This document shows positions 8,866-17,949 of a DNA stretch of 63,326 nucleotides, one piece after another; position 1 is the stretch's first letter; each line of letters opens with the position of its first letter. The notes beneath the pieces were generated by a model that saw only the letters and a list, made by a program, of their open reading frames with translations, made no database searches and was not told the DNA's origin. The stretch lies in assembly GCF_001510715.1 (NCBI RefSeq), contig NZ_LMTJ01000010.1, positions 27,279 through 90,604 of the forward strand. Direction: 5' to 3'. The position numbers and the translations under genes are program-made. The stretch is from Bacillus sp. FJAT-29814 (lineage in GTDB: Bacteria; Bacillota; Bacilli; Bacillales; Cytobacillaceae).

Positions 8866-9297
8866 TTGAAAAAGCCTAATGTTGACGAGGTCTTGCAGCA
8901 GGGTATCTACGGACCTTTGGAGACAAAGCCCGAGGAGCGGAGAAAATACTTAGGGACCTTAAGGGAACGAATTATCGTGGCGCTTACAAAAAGTCAGGTG
9001 GCAGAAGCAAAGGCCTACCCGCAGCTTGGCCAATTTATGAAGCAGCACCCACAGGCCCATCTTTTTCTAAACGGAACCATGAACTATGAAGACTTATCCA
9101 AATATGTAAAAATGGCCACAAAAAACAAAATCGTCCATACGATTGTCACCAACAAGGAGCACGACACCGACATCGGCCTGGTATTGGCAATGGACCATGC
9201 CATTGATAAAGAAGAAATTTTTATAACTAAAAAGGCTGCATACACCAGCGAGGTTAAAAAGGAAAAAGGTTTTTTTGCGAAGTTATTCAACAGGTGA
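8866..9297 (+). CDS. yueI: YueI-like protein (DUF1694 family)
   Basis: 143 residues from TTG at 8866, chosen because GGAG (8853-8856) sits 9 nt upstream; an in-frame ATG at 8851 overlaps that site. The segment TKPEERRKYLGTLRERI is typical of the YueI family, cytoplasmic proteins of unknown function. In B. subtilis yueI neighbours yueJ (pncA) and yueK (pncB); here those two lie 16 kb away. Single-gene unit closed by a hairpin. Confidence 0.8.
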   Translation: MKKPNVDEVLQQGIYGPLETKPEERRKYLGTLRERIIVALTKSQVAEAKAYPQLGQFMKQHPQAHLFLNGTMNYEDLSKYVKMATKNKIVHTIVTNKEHDTDIGLVLAMDHAIDKEEIFITKKAAYTSEVKKEKGFFAKLFNR

Positions 9298-9305
9298 ATT
9301 AAAGG

Positions 9306-9328
9306 AGGAGCTTTAAAGAGCTCCTTTT
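9306..9328 (+). terminator. terminator of yueI
   Basis: AGGAGCT / AGCTCCT, 7-bp stem with a TTAAAG loop and a short T-run. The left arm mimics a ribosome binding site but no start codon follows. Confidence 0.75.
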
Positions 9329-9402
9329 GCGTTTGTGGACTTTTCTGAGTAAATGTTATCATTATGATTAGAAAAATCCGATAAATTGAGGGGGACAACA
9401 AA

Positions 9403-10392
9403 ATGAAATTTGACAAAGTGCGCTGGGGTATTATTGGCTGTGGTGATGTTACGGAAGTAAAAAGCGGCCCGGCATTTCAAAAGGTGGAAAACTCGGAGCT
9501 TGTTGCCGTTATGCGAAGAACGGGGGAACTCGCCAAGGATTACGCCGAGCGGCATGGGGTGCCCAAATGGTACGATAACGGCGACGCACTCATAAACGAT
9601 CCTGAAGTCGATGTTGTATATATTGCCACCCCACCTGGATCCCATAAAGAATATACGATTAAAGCGGCCAAAGCCGGAAAACCTGTTTATGTAGAAAAGC
9701 CGATGGCACTGAACGCCGAAGAATGCCAGGAAATGATTACAGCCTGCAAGGCTGCGGGAGTTCCTTTATTCGTTGCCTATTACCGTAGGGCCCAGCCAAA
9801 ATTTTTAAAAATAAAGGAACTGTTGGACAGCAACGTGATCGGTGATGTGCGCTTCGTTTCCACTACACAGTACCAAAAACCCTCGGATGATGTGAAGGAT
9901 CCGAACCATCTCCCTTGGCGGGTACAGCCGGATTTAGCAGGCGGTGGACTATTTTTTGACTTAGCCAGCCATACGCTTGATATGCTGGACTACTTGCTTG
10001 GACCCGTCAAAGAGGTGCAGGGCTTTGCATCCAACCAGGGGGGCTATTATCACGCAGAAGATATCGTGACTGGTACATATTTGTTCCAATCCGGTGTGCA
10101 TGGGGTCGGCAATTGGTGTTTTACTGCTTTTGAAAATGTCGATCTCAATGAAATCGTCGGAACGAAAGGTAAAATTTCATTTTCAACCTTTGGCAACGAC
10201 CCGGTGAGTTTGACAACAGCAAATGGAACGGAACAATGGAGCTTCGAACCGCCAAAACATGTCCATCAGCCACTTGTCGAAACCATCGTTTCCGAATTGA
10301 CTGGAAATGGCGGCGAATGCACAAGCACTGGCATCACTGGGGAAAGGACAAACTGGGTGATGGGGGAAATGGTAAAGAATTATTATAAATAA
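9403..10392 (+). CDS. Gfo/Idh/MocA family NAD(P)-dependent oxidoreductase
   Basis: 329 residues, cytoplasmic dehydrogenase of sugars, inositols or similar polyols; the substrate cannot be told. N-terminal Rossmann motif GIIGCGDV (about 10-17), the family signature VEKPMAL near 98 with its catalytic lysine, and a GGGLFFDLASHTLD segment near 185-198 that supplies the catalytic Asp/His. ATG follows GAGGGGGACAACAAA. The next gene starts 44 bp on and could be cotranscribed. Confidence 0.88.
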   Translation: MKFDKVRWGIIGCGDVTEVKSGPAFQKVENSELVAVMRRTGELAKDYAERHGVPKWYDNGDALINDPEVDVVYIATPPGSHKEYTIKAAKAGKPVYVEKPMALNAEECQEMITACKAAGVPLFVAYYRRAQPKFLKIKELLDSNVIGDVRFVSTTQYQKPSDDVKDPNHLPWRVQPDLAGGGLFFDLASHTLDMLDYLLGPVKEVQGFASNQGGYYHAEDIVTGTYLFQSGVHGVGNWCFTAFENVDLNEIVGTKGKISFSTFGNDPVSLTTANGTEQWSFEPPKHVHQPLVETIVSELTGNGGECTSTGITGERTNWVMGEMVKNYYK

Positions 10393-10436
10393 TAAAATCC
10401 AGGAACAATCATAACAAGGAAAGGGATGAATATCTG

Positions 10437-11354
10437 TTGAAAAGAATATTAGACTGCACCGCATCAGATTTTCAAAAAATGAATGGTCAGGACTTAAAAC
10501 AAGCAATTAAGGCATCCGAAGGAAGAACGATTTTATCCGAGACAATGACTGCTGTATCCCCATTATATCCGAGTGTTACCAATGCAGAGCTCGCTGCTGC
10601 ATTTGGTGCCGATTTGTTATTATTAAATTTATTTGATGTCTTTAACCCAGCCGTTGAAGGATACAAATGCAATGAAAAAGAATTAGTCGTTGAAAAAATA
10701 AAGGAATTAACCGGACGCCCTGTAGGGGTGAATTTGGAGCCGGTTGACCTTAATGCCGATAAAATTGAAAAGCTCGACACGCTTTCAAAAGGCAGAATTG
10801 CTTCAGAAGAAACGTTAAGAGAGGCAAAAAAATTAGGCTTCGACTTTATCTGTTTAACAGGGAATCCAAAGACTGGCGTAACCAACGATGAAACGATTGG
10901 GGCGATTAAGAAGGCACGTGAAGTTTTTGGCGATGAGGGGTTAATCATTGCAGGGAAAATGCATGGTGCAGGGGTCGCAAACGAAACAGGCAGCGGCATT
11001 GTTTCAGAAGAGTCAATTACAAACTTTATTGAAGCGGGTGCAGATATCATTTTGATGCCAGCCCCAGGCACCGTACCAGGAATTACGTTGGCGACCAGTG
11101 AAAAGTTTGTTCGATTGGTTCATTCCAAAGGGGCATTGGCGATGCTTACAATCGGCACAAGTCAAGAGGGGGCAGATGAAGCAACCATTCGCCAAATTGC
11201 CCTAAATAGCAAAATGGCCGGTGCCGACATCTATCATATTGGTGACACCGGTTTTTACGGAATTGCCGTTCCCGAAAACATCATGACCTATTCCATTGCG
11301 GTTAGAGGACGGCGACATACTTATGTGAGAATGGCTTCCTCAGTAAAACGCTAA
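10437..11354 (+). CDS. uncharacterised TIM-barrel-like protein
   Basis: 305 residues from TTG at 10437 behind AAGGAAAGGG. The alternation of short strands and helices with GADLLLLNLFDVFNP, GRPVGVNLEPV, FDFICLTGNPKTGV, IIAGKMHGAG and ADIILMPAPGTVPG suggests a phosphate-binding beta/alpha barrel. I recall relatives annotated loosely as haloacid dehalogenase-like hydrolases and found near PTS genes, but no HAD aspartate motif is visible, so that label looks wrong. Function unknown. It follows an oxidoreductase gene with no terminator between, so a shared catabolic role is possible. Confidence 0.6.
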   Translation: MKRILDCTASDFQKMNGQDLKQAIKASEGRTILSETMTAVSPLYPSVTNAELAAAFGADLLLLNLFDVFNPAVEGYKCNEKELVVEKIKELTGRPVGVNLEPVDLNADKIEKLDTLSKGRIASEETLREAKKLGFDFICLTGNPKTGVTNDETIGAIKKAREVFGDEGLIIAGKMHGAGVANETGSGIVSEESITNFIEAGADIILMPAPGTVPGITLATSEKFVRLVHSKGALAMLTIGTSQEGADEATIRQIALNSKMAGADIYHIGDTGFYGIAVPENIMTYSIAVRGRRHTYVRMASSVKR

Positions 11355-11382
11355 GACAGTTTAAAAAAATAGGAGTAAGAAC

Positions 11383-11805
11383 ATGCCAATAAAGGGGATT
11401 AACCATCTATTATTTTCGGTTTCAAATTTGGAGCAATCGATAGAATTCTACCAGAAGGTTTTTGATGCAAAGCTGCTGGTGAAGGGGCGTACCACTGCTT
11501 ACTTTGATGTTAATGGATTATGGCTTGCGTTGAACGAGGAGAAGGGGATTCCTAGAAATGAAATCCGCGAATCGTATACGCATATTGCTTTTTCCATAGA
11601 CATGGCAGATTTTCAAAAAATGTACGATAAACTGGAACAATTGCAGGTAAATATCCTACCAGGACGTGAGAGAGATGAGCGGGATAAAAAATCGGTCTAC
11701 TTCACGGACCCTGATGGACATAAGTTTGAGTTCCATACTGGTACATTGCAGGACCGACTGGATTATTATAAACAAGAAAAAGCGCATATGGAGTTTTTTA
11801 ATTAA
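11383..11805 (+). CDS. fosB: FosB metallothiol transferase (fosfomycin resistance)
   Basis: 140 residues, the family length. Cytoplasmic vicinal-oxygen-chelate enzyme that opens the epoxide of fosfomycin with bacillithiol. The metal ligands are in place: H8 (GINH), H67 (SYTHIAF) and E116 (HKFEFHTG), together with the FosB-typical KGRTTAYFD and ILPGRERDERDKKS stretches. It closely resembles the intrinsic Bacillus FosB, so it is probably a resident chromosomal gene. It starts 28 bp after the preceding gene. Resistance itself is inferred. Confidence 0.92.
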   Translation: MPIKGINHLLFSVSNLEQSIEFYQKVFDAKLLVKGRTTAYFDVNGLWLALNEEKGIPRNEIRESYTHIAFSIDMADFQKMYDKLEQLQVNILPGRERDERDKKSVYFTDPDGHKFEFHTGTLQDRLDYYKQEKAHMEFFN

Positions 11806-11863
11806 ACAGCGATATTTAAAATAAGCGGAAATTGTAATTATTTTTGGGGGAGTAGGGAATATC

Positions 11864-12679
11864 ATGATACCTGCACAGAAACCGGTCAAGAGAAGCCCGC
11901 TTAGAATTTATTTAGGCAAGAAATATTACCGCATCAGAAGATACATAGAATGGTATACAGATGGAAAAACGTATGCCAAAGAAAGACGGGGAGCAAAATT
12001 AAAGTATTTAGCCTTTACTCATAAAACCCCTTTGCTCCGGCAATTAAAGGATGTGGATATGTGGCTGCAGCACAATAAAGTAAAGAATTTGGCCATTGCT
12101 GCGAAATGTATAAATGGGATTGTGTTAAAACCGGGGGAGACATTTTCTTATTGGAGATTAATTGGGAGCACCAGCAAAAACAAGGGATACGTTGACGGGA
12201 TGATCCTCCACTACGGAAAAGTCACGACAGGGGTTGGCGGCGGCCTGTGCCAATTATCAAACTTGATTTATTGGATGACCCTGCATACTCCGTTGACAGT
12301 AACGGAGCGGTATCGCCACAGCTATGATGTGTTCCCGGATTCAAAGCGCGACCAACCGTTCGGAAGTGGAGCAACCTGTGCTTTTAATTATCTTGATCTG
12401 CAAATCAAGAATGAAACGAATAACACCTATCAATTGATTGTTTATTTAACGGATACCCATCTCGTGGGGGAATGGCGGGTAGATGTACCGCCAATTATAA
12501 ACTATGAAATTTATGAAAAAGAACATTGGATTACGCAAGAATACTGGGGCGGTTATGTAAGACATAACAAGATTCATAGGAAAGTCTACAACCTTAATCA
12601 GGAACTTATTGATGATGAATATATTACTGAAAATCACGCGATTATGATGTACGAGCCATTTTTGACAGATGGCAGTTAG
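11864..12679 (+). CDS. VanW family protein
   Basis: 271 residues. The VanW core is clear: LKPGETFSYWRLIG near 90-103, then TTGVGGGLCQLSNLIYW near 125-141 and HSYDVFPD near 155. VanW proteins accompany some vancomycin clusters and peptidoglycan-related loci, but their activity is unknown. No signal peptide or membrane segment is evident, so it may be cytoplasmic. It lies 58 bp after fosB with no terminator between. No vanA/B ligase is present, so glycopeptide resistance should not be inferred. Confidence 0.85.
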   Translation: MIPAQKPVKRSPLRIYLGKKYYRIRRYIEWYTDGKTYAKERRGAKLKYLAFTHKTPLLRQLKDVDMWLQHNKVKNLAIAAKCINGIVLKPGETFSYWRLIGSTSKNKGYVDGMILHYGKVTTGVGGGLCQLSNLIYWMTLHTPLTVTERYRHSYDVFPDSKRDQPFGSGATCAFNYLDLQIKNETNNTYQLIVYLTDTHLVGEWRVDVPPIINYEIYEKEHWITQEYWGGYVRHNKIHRKVYNLNQELIDDEYITENHAIMMYEPFLTDGS

Positions 12680-12705
12680 AAATGGCAGATGTAGTTTTAT
12701 GATTG

Positions 12706-12734
12706 AAAAAAAGGGGCCTCATGAGCCCCTTTTT
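12706..12734. terminator. bidirectional terminator between vanW and the OsmC gene
   Basis: AAAAAGGGGC / GCCCCTTTTT around a 7-nt loop; A- and T-runs on opposite sides serve both converging genes. Confidence 0.88.
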
Positions 12735-13182
12735 ATTTTGCCACTTCCACCGTTTCCTCTAGTTCAATTTCCACATTTCCCTGCACTGCCCTGCTGATCA
12801 TGCAGGAGGTTTCTGCCTTTTTGGCCAGTCTATGAGCCATCTCGATGTCTTTTTCGGATGCACTAGTGGTTAAGACAATATGCGGCCGATGAATGATTTT
12901 CTTATAAGTGATTACCCCTTTAGTCACATCGACAATTCCCTCAGATTCCATCGTTAAACTTACCTTTTCAAGTCCGCGGCGTTCCATCATTGCCGCAAGT
13001 GTAATGATATAACAGGTTGCTGCCGCACCAAGCAGCATTTCATCCGGATTTGTGCCTACACCTGGGCCATCCATTTCCGGCGGGATGGATACCTTCGTTT
13101 TAAGGTTCCCTGCCTCAATTTCCCCTACATCATTGCGAAGCCCCGGCCAGTTTGCTTTTAAATGAAATCGATGTTCTGCCAT
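12733..13182 (-). CDS. OsmC/Ohr family peroxidase
   Basis: 149 residues. OsmC-family thiol peroxidases reduce organic hydroperoxides. The two conserved cysteines are present: one in GAAATCYIITL (about residue 57) and one in AETSCMISRAV (about 125); NPDEMLLGAAAT is typical of the fold. ATG has GGAGGAATAACC just upstream on the minus strand. It converges on vanW. Confidence 0.87.
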   Translation of the reverse strand: MAEHRFHLKANWPGLRNDVGEIEAGNLKTKVSIPPEMDGPGVGTNPDEMLLGAAATCYIITLAAMMERRGLEKVSLTMESEGIVDVTKGVITYKKIIHRPHIVLTTSASEKDIEMAHRLAKKAETSCMISRAVQGNVEIELEETVEVAK

Positions 13183-13273
13183 TGGTTATTCCTCCAGTAA
13201 CTTTTTTAGTTTTTTACCCGTATTTTTGGAAAATATGGTATGGTAGGTTTATAATTTTTTTGGAGTAAAATAC

Positions 13274-13774
13274 ATGAAAATAATTAAAAAAATATTGTTA
13301 CTGATCATTCTTTGTTTTTATTTGGCAATCCTTACGAAGCTTATTCTTTTTAAATATATTCCTCTATCAGAAATTGTACATCATTTTAATTTCAGCAATC
13401 AGCCATATTTTTGGCGTTCCAATAATTTTGTTCCGTTTAAAACGATTAATTTTTATCTGTTTTTAGCCGATATCAATTTTGATATTCGGGTGAAGAATCT
13501 TGCGGGCAATGTAATCGGCTTTATCCCGTTTGGTTTTATCTTACCATTGCTGGCAAAACGGTTTCAAAAATTGGGCATTGTCGTCCTCGCCACCTTTTGT
13601 TTAAGCCTGACCTATGAAATCCTTCAGCTGGCGTTTGAATTTGGCAGCTTTGACGTCGATGATTTGATATTGAATACGGTTGGCGGCTTCTTAGGCTATA
13701 TTCCTTTTAAAATTCTGCAGCTGATGACAGGACCGCAAAAGAAACCGCGAAGGAAAAGAAAATTGGTCAGTTGA
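13274..13774 (+). CDS. VanZ family membrane protein
   Basis: 166 residues with about four transmembrane segments and a basic C-terminal tail (KKPRRKRK). The VanZ pattern is seen in NNFVPFKTI, NLAGNVIGFIPFGFILP and FDVDDLILNTVGGFLGY. VanZ proteins give low-level teicoplanin tolerance in some hosts, otherwise their role is unknown. ATG follows TTGGAGTAAAATAC. It is transcribed divergently from the OsmC gene. Confidence 0.85.
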   Translation: MKIIKKILLLIILCFYLAILTKLILFKYIPLSEIVHHFNFSNQPYFWRSNNFVPFKTINFYLFLADINFDIRVKNLAGNVIGFIPFGFILPLLAKRFQKLGIVVLATFCLSLTYEILQLAFEFGSFDVDDLILNTVGGFLGYIPFKILQLMTGPQKKPRRKRKLVS

Positions 13775-13776
13775 TT

Positions 13777-13819
13777 GAAAGGGCCGCTGACAATTGATAA
13801 TAAGTGGTCTTTCTTTTTT
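13777..13819 (+). terminator. terminator after the VanZ gene
   Basis: GAAAGGGCCGCT pairs with AGTGGTCTTTC, with one bulged G and some G-T pairs, followed by a T-run. Confidence 0.65.
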
Positions 13820-13932
13820 AAAATTTAAACCAACCCTTTATTGTCCATACTGTTAAGGGAAATCATTGCTCTAAAGCGTGAAAGTTTGATATTATCAATA
13901 TTAAAATGAGATTGGAAACGGAGGGAAACGAG

Positions 13933-14226
13933 ATGTCACGGATTTCAACGGATCAGGTCAAGCATGTGGCCAATTTGGCAAGGCTTGCCCTTACGGAAGA
14001 AGAGGCGGAAAAGATGACAAAGCAGCTTGATGCGATTATCACATTCGCCGAGCAGTTAAATGAGCTGGATACGGAAAATGTGGAACCTACATACCATGTA
14101 CTGGATATGAAAAACGTGTTGCGCGAGGATACACCGCAGCCGGGATTACCGCGTGAAGAAGTTTTGAAAAATGCACCGGAGCATCAGGACGGCCAATTCA
14201 AAGTGCCGTCAATTTTGGGAGAGTAA
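13933..14226 (+). CDS. gatC: Asp-tRNA(Asn)/Glu-tRNA(Gln) amidotransferase subunit C
   Basis: 97 residues from ATG at 13933, which follows GGAGGGAAACGAG; the open frame reaches 9 codons further up, but without a binding site. HVANLARLALTEEE and the C-terminal PEHQDGQFKVPSIL are diagnostic. GatC wraps the GatA/GatB interface of the enzyme that makes Gln-tRNA(Gln) from Glu-tRNA(Gln). First gene of gatCAB. Confidence 0.95.
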   Translation: MSRISTDQVKHVANLARLALTEEEAEKMTKQLDAIITFAEQLNELDTENVEPTYHVLDMKNVLREDTPQPGLPREEVLKNAPEHQDGQFKVPSILGE

Positions 14227-14239
14227 GGGGGATAGAATC

Positions 14240-15691
14240 GTGAGTTTATTTGATCATAAGGTTTCAGATCTTCAAGAGCTTTTACATAAAAAAGAACTAA
14301 AAGTCTCTGACTTAGTCGAGGAATCGTATAAAAGAATATCCGAGGTTGATGACAAGGTCCAGGCTTTTTTGACTTTGGATGAAGACCGCGCACGTCAGAC
14401 CGCAAAATCGCTTGATGAAAATCTCAATTCCACCAAAGGCTTACTGTATGGGATGCCAATCGGGGTAAAGGACAATATCGTCACAAAGGGCCTTAGGACA
14501 ACCTGTGCCAGCAAGATTCTCGAAAACTTTGACCCAATTTATGATGCAACTGTCGTTCAAAAGCTGCAGCAGGCCAAAACGGTGACAATCGGAAAACTAA
14601 ACATGGACGAGTTTGCTATGGGGTCTTCCAATGAAAACTCCCGTTTCCAAAAAACACGTAACCCATGGAACCTGGATAGAGTGCCAGGAGGTTCGTCAGG
14701 CGGCTCGGCTGCATCTGTGGCGGCAGGCGAAGTGCTGTTTTCCCTCGGTTCTGATACCGGCGGATCGATTCGTCAACCGGCTGCGTTTTGCGGTGTCGTG
14801 GGGATGAAGCCAACCTATGGACGTGTTTCCCGTTTTGGTCTTGTGGCATTTGCTTCGTCGCTCGACCAAATTGGACCGATTACTAGAACAGTCGAGGACA
14901 ACGCGTACCTGTTGCAGGCTATATCTGGTATAGATGCTATGGATTCAACTTCTGCTAACGTTGAGGTGCCGAACTTTGCAGCAGCTTTGACAGGTGATGT
15001 GAAGGGTTTAAAAATAGCAGTTCCAAAAGAGTATCTTGGTGAAGGGGTGCAAGAATCGGTTCGTGAGTCGGTCCTGAATGCCCTTAAAGTCCTGGAAGCA
15101 CAGGGCGCCGTTTGGGAAGAGGTATCACTCCCGCACTCCAAGTATGCTCTTGCGGCTTATTATTTGATTTCTTCGTCAGAAGCATCAGCCAACCTTGCCC
15201 GGTTTGATGGAGTCCGCTACGGCTATCGGACCCCGAATGCGGAAAACCTGTTGGAATTATATAAAAAGACTCGCGCGGAAGGCTTTGGAGATGAAGTCAA
15301 GCGCCGGATTATGCTTGGAACGTTTGCGTTAAGCTCCGGTTACTATGATGCCTACTATAAAAAGGCACAGAAGGTCCGGACATTAATCAAGCAAGACTTT
15401 GAGCAAGTGTTTGAAAAATACGACGTAATCATCGGGCCGACCACGCCGACACCGGCCTTTAAAATCGGCGAAAACATCGATGATCCGTTAACCATGTATG
15501 TCAACGATATTTTAACGATCCCAGTAAACCTTGCCGGCGTCCCGGGAATTTCCGTTCCATGCGGGTTTGACAACGGATTGCCGCTGGGGCTGCAAATCAT
15601 TGGCAAGCATTTTGATGAAGCGACCGTTTACCGGGTGGCACACGCATTTGAGCAAGCAACTGACTACCATAAACAGAAGCCGGAACTGTAG
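14240..15691 (+). CDS. gatA: Asp/Glu-tRNA amidotransferase subunit A
   Basis: 483 residues from GTG at 14240, behind AAGGGGGAT and 13 bp after gatC. Amidase-signature enzyme that frees ammonia from glutamine. The catalytic lysine is in GVKDNI (about residue 77) and the Ser-rich GGSSGGSAASVA holds the cis-Ser and nucleophile. Acts in the cytoplasm as part of GatCAB. Confidence 0.96.
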   Translation: MSLFDHKVSDLQELLHKKELKVSDLVEESYKRISEVDDKVQAFLTLDEDRARQTAKSLDENLNSTKGLLYGMPIGVKDNIVTKGLRTTCASKILENFDPIYDATVVQKLQQAKTVTIGKLNMDEFAMGSSNENSRFQKTRNPWNLDRVPGGSSGGSAASVAAGEVLFSLGSDTGGSIRQPAAFCGVVGMKPTYGRVSRFGLVAFASSLDQIGPITRTVEDNAYLLQAISGIDAMDSTSANVEVPNFAAALTGDVKGLKIAVPKEYLGEGVQESVRESVLNALKVLEAQGAVWEEVSLPHSKYALAAYYLISSSEASANLARFDGVRYGYRTPNAENLLELYKKTRAEGFGDEVKRRIMLGTFALSSGYYDAYYKKAQKVRTLIKQDFEQVFEKYDVIIGPTTPTPAFKIGENIDDPLTMYVNDILTIPVNLAGVPGISVPCGFDNGLPLGLQIIGKHFDEATVYRVAHAFEQATDYHKQKPEL

Positions 15692-15703
15692 GGGGGCGTA
15701 GCT

Positions 15704-17137
15704 GTGATAAGGGAATTTGAAACAGTGATTGGACTTGAAGTCCACGTTGAATTAAAAACAGATTCAAAAATTTTCTCGGCAAGCCCCAACCATTTTGGTG
15801 CTGAGCCGAATACCAATACGTCAGTCATTGACCTTGGCTATCCCGGGGTACTGCCTGTGTTAAATAAGAAAGCCGTTGAATTCGGAATGAAGGCGGCAAT
15901 GGCGTTAAATTGCCAGGTTGCTACTCATACGAAATTTGACCGGAAGAACTATTTTTATCCGGACAACCCGAAGGCCTACCAAATCTCGCAGTTCGACCAG
16001 CCAATCGGTGAGCATGGCTGGATTGACATCGAAGTGGATGGCTATACGAAAAGAATCGGAATTACAAGGATTCATTTGGAAGAGGATGCCGGCAAACTTA
16101 ACCATGAAAAGGGCTATTCATTAGTAGACATTAACCGTCAGGGTACGCCGCTTGTGGAAATCGTTTCCGAACCGGACATCCGCACACCTAATGAGGCTTA
16201 TGCATATTTGGAAAAATTAAAATCGATTATTCAATACACTGGCGTTTCCGACTGTAAAATGGAGGAGGGCTCGCTCCGCTGTGATGCCAACATCTCCATT
16301 CGCCCAGTAGGACAAGAGGAATTTGGCACAAAAACCGAATTGAAGAACTTAAACTCATTCAACTTTGTTCGAAAAGGCCTCGAGTTTGAGGAAAAGCGCC
16401 AGCGTGAGGTTGTGTCTGCTGGTGGAAAAATTGAGCAGGAAACACGCCGGTTTGACGAAGCAACCGGATCGACAATTCTGATGCGGGTGAAGGAAGGCTC
16501 TGATGATTATCGCTACTTCCCGGAACCGGACTTGGTTGAACTGTATATCGATGAAGATTGGAAAGCGCGGATTCGTGCGGAAATCCCTGAGCTCCCGGAT
16601 GAGCGGCAAAAACGGTATATCGAAGAGCTTGGTTTGCCGGTTTACGATGCCAACGTACTGACGGTAACGAAGGAAATGGCTGACTTTTTTGAAGCAACAG
16701 TCAACAACGGTGCTGACGCGAAATTGGCCTCCAACTGGATCATGGTCGAGGTGTCTGGCTTTTTGAATGCCGAAGGAAAAGAACTCCTTCAAGTTCCGTT
16801 AACACCAGAAAGTCTTGCTGGGATGATAAAACTCATTCAAAATGGTACGATTTCTTCAAAAATTGCCAAGACGGTGTTTAAAGAGCTAATCGAAAACGGG
16901 GGCAATCCGGAACAAATCGTCAAGGAAAAAGGACTTGTGCAAATCTCTGATGAAGGCGCACTCCTGAAGATTATTTCTGAAGTGTTGGACAACAACCCGA
17001 AATCCATCGAGGACTTCAAGGGCGGTAAAGCGAAAGCAACCGGATTCCTTGTCGGCCAAATCATGAAGGCTACAAAGGGGCAGGCAAACCCGCAACTAGT
17101 CAATCAATTATTGCAACAGGAATTGCAAAAACGCTAA
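15704..17137 (+). CDS. gatB: Asp/Glu-tRNA amidotransferase subunit B
   Basis: 477 residues from GTG at 15704 with GGGGGGCG upstream. GatB activates the tRNA-bound carboxylate and binds the tRNA. The N-terminal ETVIGLEVHVELKT, the cradle motif DRKNYFYPDNPKAYQISQ and the C-terminal YqeY-like helical tail are typical. Last gene of the operon, closed by a strong terminator. Confidence 0.96.
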   Translation: MIREFETVIGLEVHVELKTDSKIFSASPNHFGAEPNTNTSVIDLGYPGVLPVLNKKAVEFGMKAAMALNCQVATHTKFDRKNYFYPDNPKAYQISQFDQPIGEHGWIDIEVDGYTKRIGITRIHLEEDAGKLNHEKGYSLVDINRQGTPLVEIVSEPDIRTPNEAYAYLEKLKSIIQYTGVSDCKMEEGSLRCDANISIRPVGQEEFGTKTELKNLNSFNFVRKGLEFEEKRQREVVSAGGKIEQETRRFDEATGSTILMRVKEGSDDYRYFPEPDLVELYIDEDWKARIRAEIPELPDERQKRYIEELGLPVYDANVLTVTKEMADFFEATVNNGADAKLASNWIMVEVSGFLNAEGKELLQVPLTPESLAGMIKLIQNGTISSKIAKTVFKELIENGGNPEQIVKEKGLVQISDEGALLKIISEVLDNNPKSIEDFKGGKAKATGFLVGQIMKATKGQANPQLVNQLLQQELQKR

Positions 17138-17142
17138 ACAAA

Positions 17143-17176
17143 AGCTGGCAGACTACGTGTCTGCCGGCTTTTTTTG
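17143..17176 (+). terminator. terminator of gatCAB
   Basis: 11-bp stem AGCTGGCAGAC / GTCTGCCGGCT, 5-nt loop, long T-run. Confidence 0.92.
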
Positions 17177-17373
17177 CGAGAAATTTTGTCGATGCAAACT
17201 TCGACAATAACGCCTACATTTCCCGGGAAAATATCCTTGGATGAAAAGGGTTTAAGGCCAATTCACCCAAACGTTTGGTTGATTAGGGAATTTCCGAGTT
17301 TCTGTCGAAGTATGAAAAAACGGGCAAGATAACCTTAGATTCGGGAAATTATTTCAATTTCAAGTAACTGATT
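17177..17373. other. palindrome-rich intergenic stretch
   Basis: Contains TTGTCGA / TCGACAA (17186-17207, 8-nt loop), the perfect 12-bp palindrome TTTCCCGGGAAA (17219-17230) and a further half TGTCGAAG near 17303. Several words (CGGGAAA, GTCGA) recur, suggesting a decayed repeat. No coding sequence is evident. Confidence 0.5.
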
Positions 17374-17805
17374 TTAAAAAGAAATCATTGCCCCACGCTC
17401 ATCAAAGACGGAGCTTGGATTCCAGGCAACTTCCCAAAGATTATGTTCGGGGTCGGCAAAATAGGCTGTGCGTCCGCCCCAAAAAGCATCACTAGGCTCA
17501 CGTAAAATTTTCCCGCCAGCACCACGGATTTTTTCAATTGTATCGTCAACTTGTTCGGGTTTGTCTACATTGATGGCGAAAGTAACAGGCCGATACGTTT
17601 CTGGTGCAGGTAAGAATTCTACACCGGCATCCTTTGCCAGCTCCGCGATAGGAAATAAGGAAACCAGGACGCCAGCCGTTTTAAAAACAGCGTAATTGTC
17701 TGAACTAAATTCTGTCTCATGCCAGCCGAGAGATTGATAAAATGCACGTAATGTTGGCAGATTGTATGCACCAATTGTGAGAAGACTTACTCTTTGTGGA
17801 ACCAT
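17374..17805 (-). CDS. VOC family (glyoxalase-like) protein
   Basis: 143 residues, two beta-alpha-beta-beta-beta modules. The second module WGGRTAYFADPEHNLWEVAWNP has the acidic metal-ligand position typical of vicinal oxygen chelate proteins; the first starts SLLTIGAYNLPTLRAFYQSLG. The substrate cannot be told from sequence. ATG is preceded by TTGGAGGGATACAT on the minus strand. Confidence 0.85.
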   Translation of the reverse strand: MVPQRVSLLTIGAYNLPTLRAFYQSLGWHETEFSSDNYAVFKTAGVLVSLFPIAELAKDAGVEFLPAPETYRPVTFAINVDKPEQVDDTIEKIRGAGGKILREPSDAFWGGRTAYFADPEHNLWEVAWNPSSVFDERGAMISF

Positions 17806-17949
17806 ATGTATCCCTCCAATAATTTCATTGGTAACCTTTTCTATAAACTAATAATAATCTCCTTCTTAGCAGAAGAATAAGAAGGCAGTTCATTTGTATC
17901 ACTTAAACAAATTGTCTATGATAAAAATAAATGAAAGGGGTGCTGAAGC

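Noticed and set aside
9301..9312. AAAGGAGGAG as a ribosome binding site
   Set aside because: It forms the left arm of the yueI terminator and no start codon follows at a useful distance.
11864..13774. Vancomycin resistance operon
   Set aside because: Only VanW- and VanZ-family proteins are present; no ligase, dehydrogenase, dipeptidase or two-component system.
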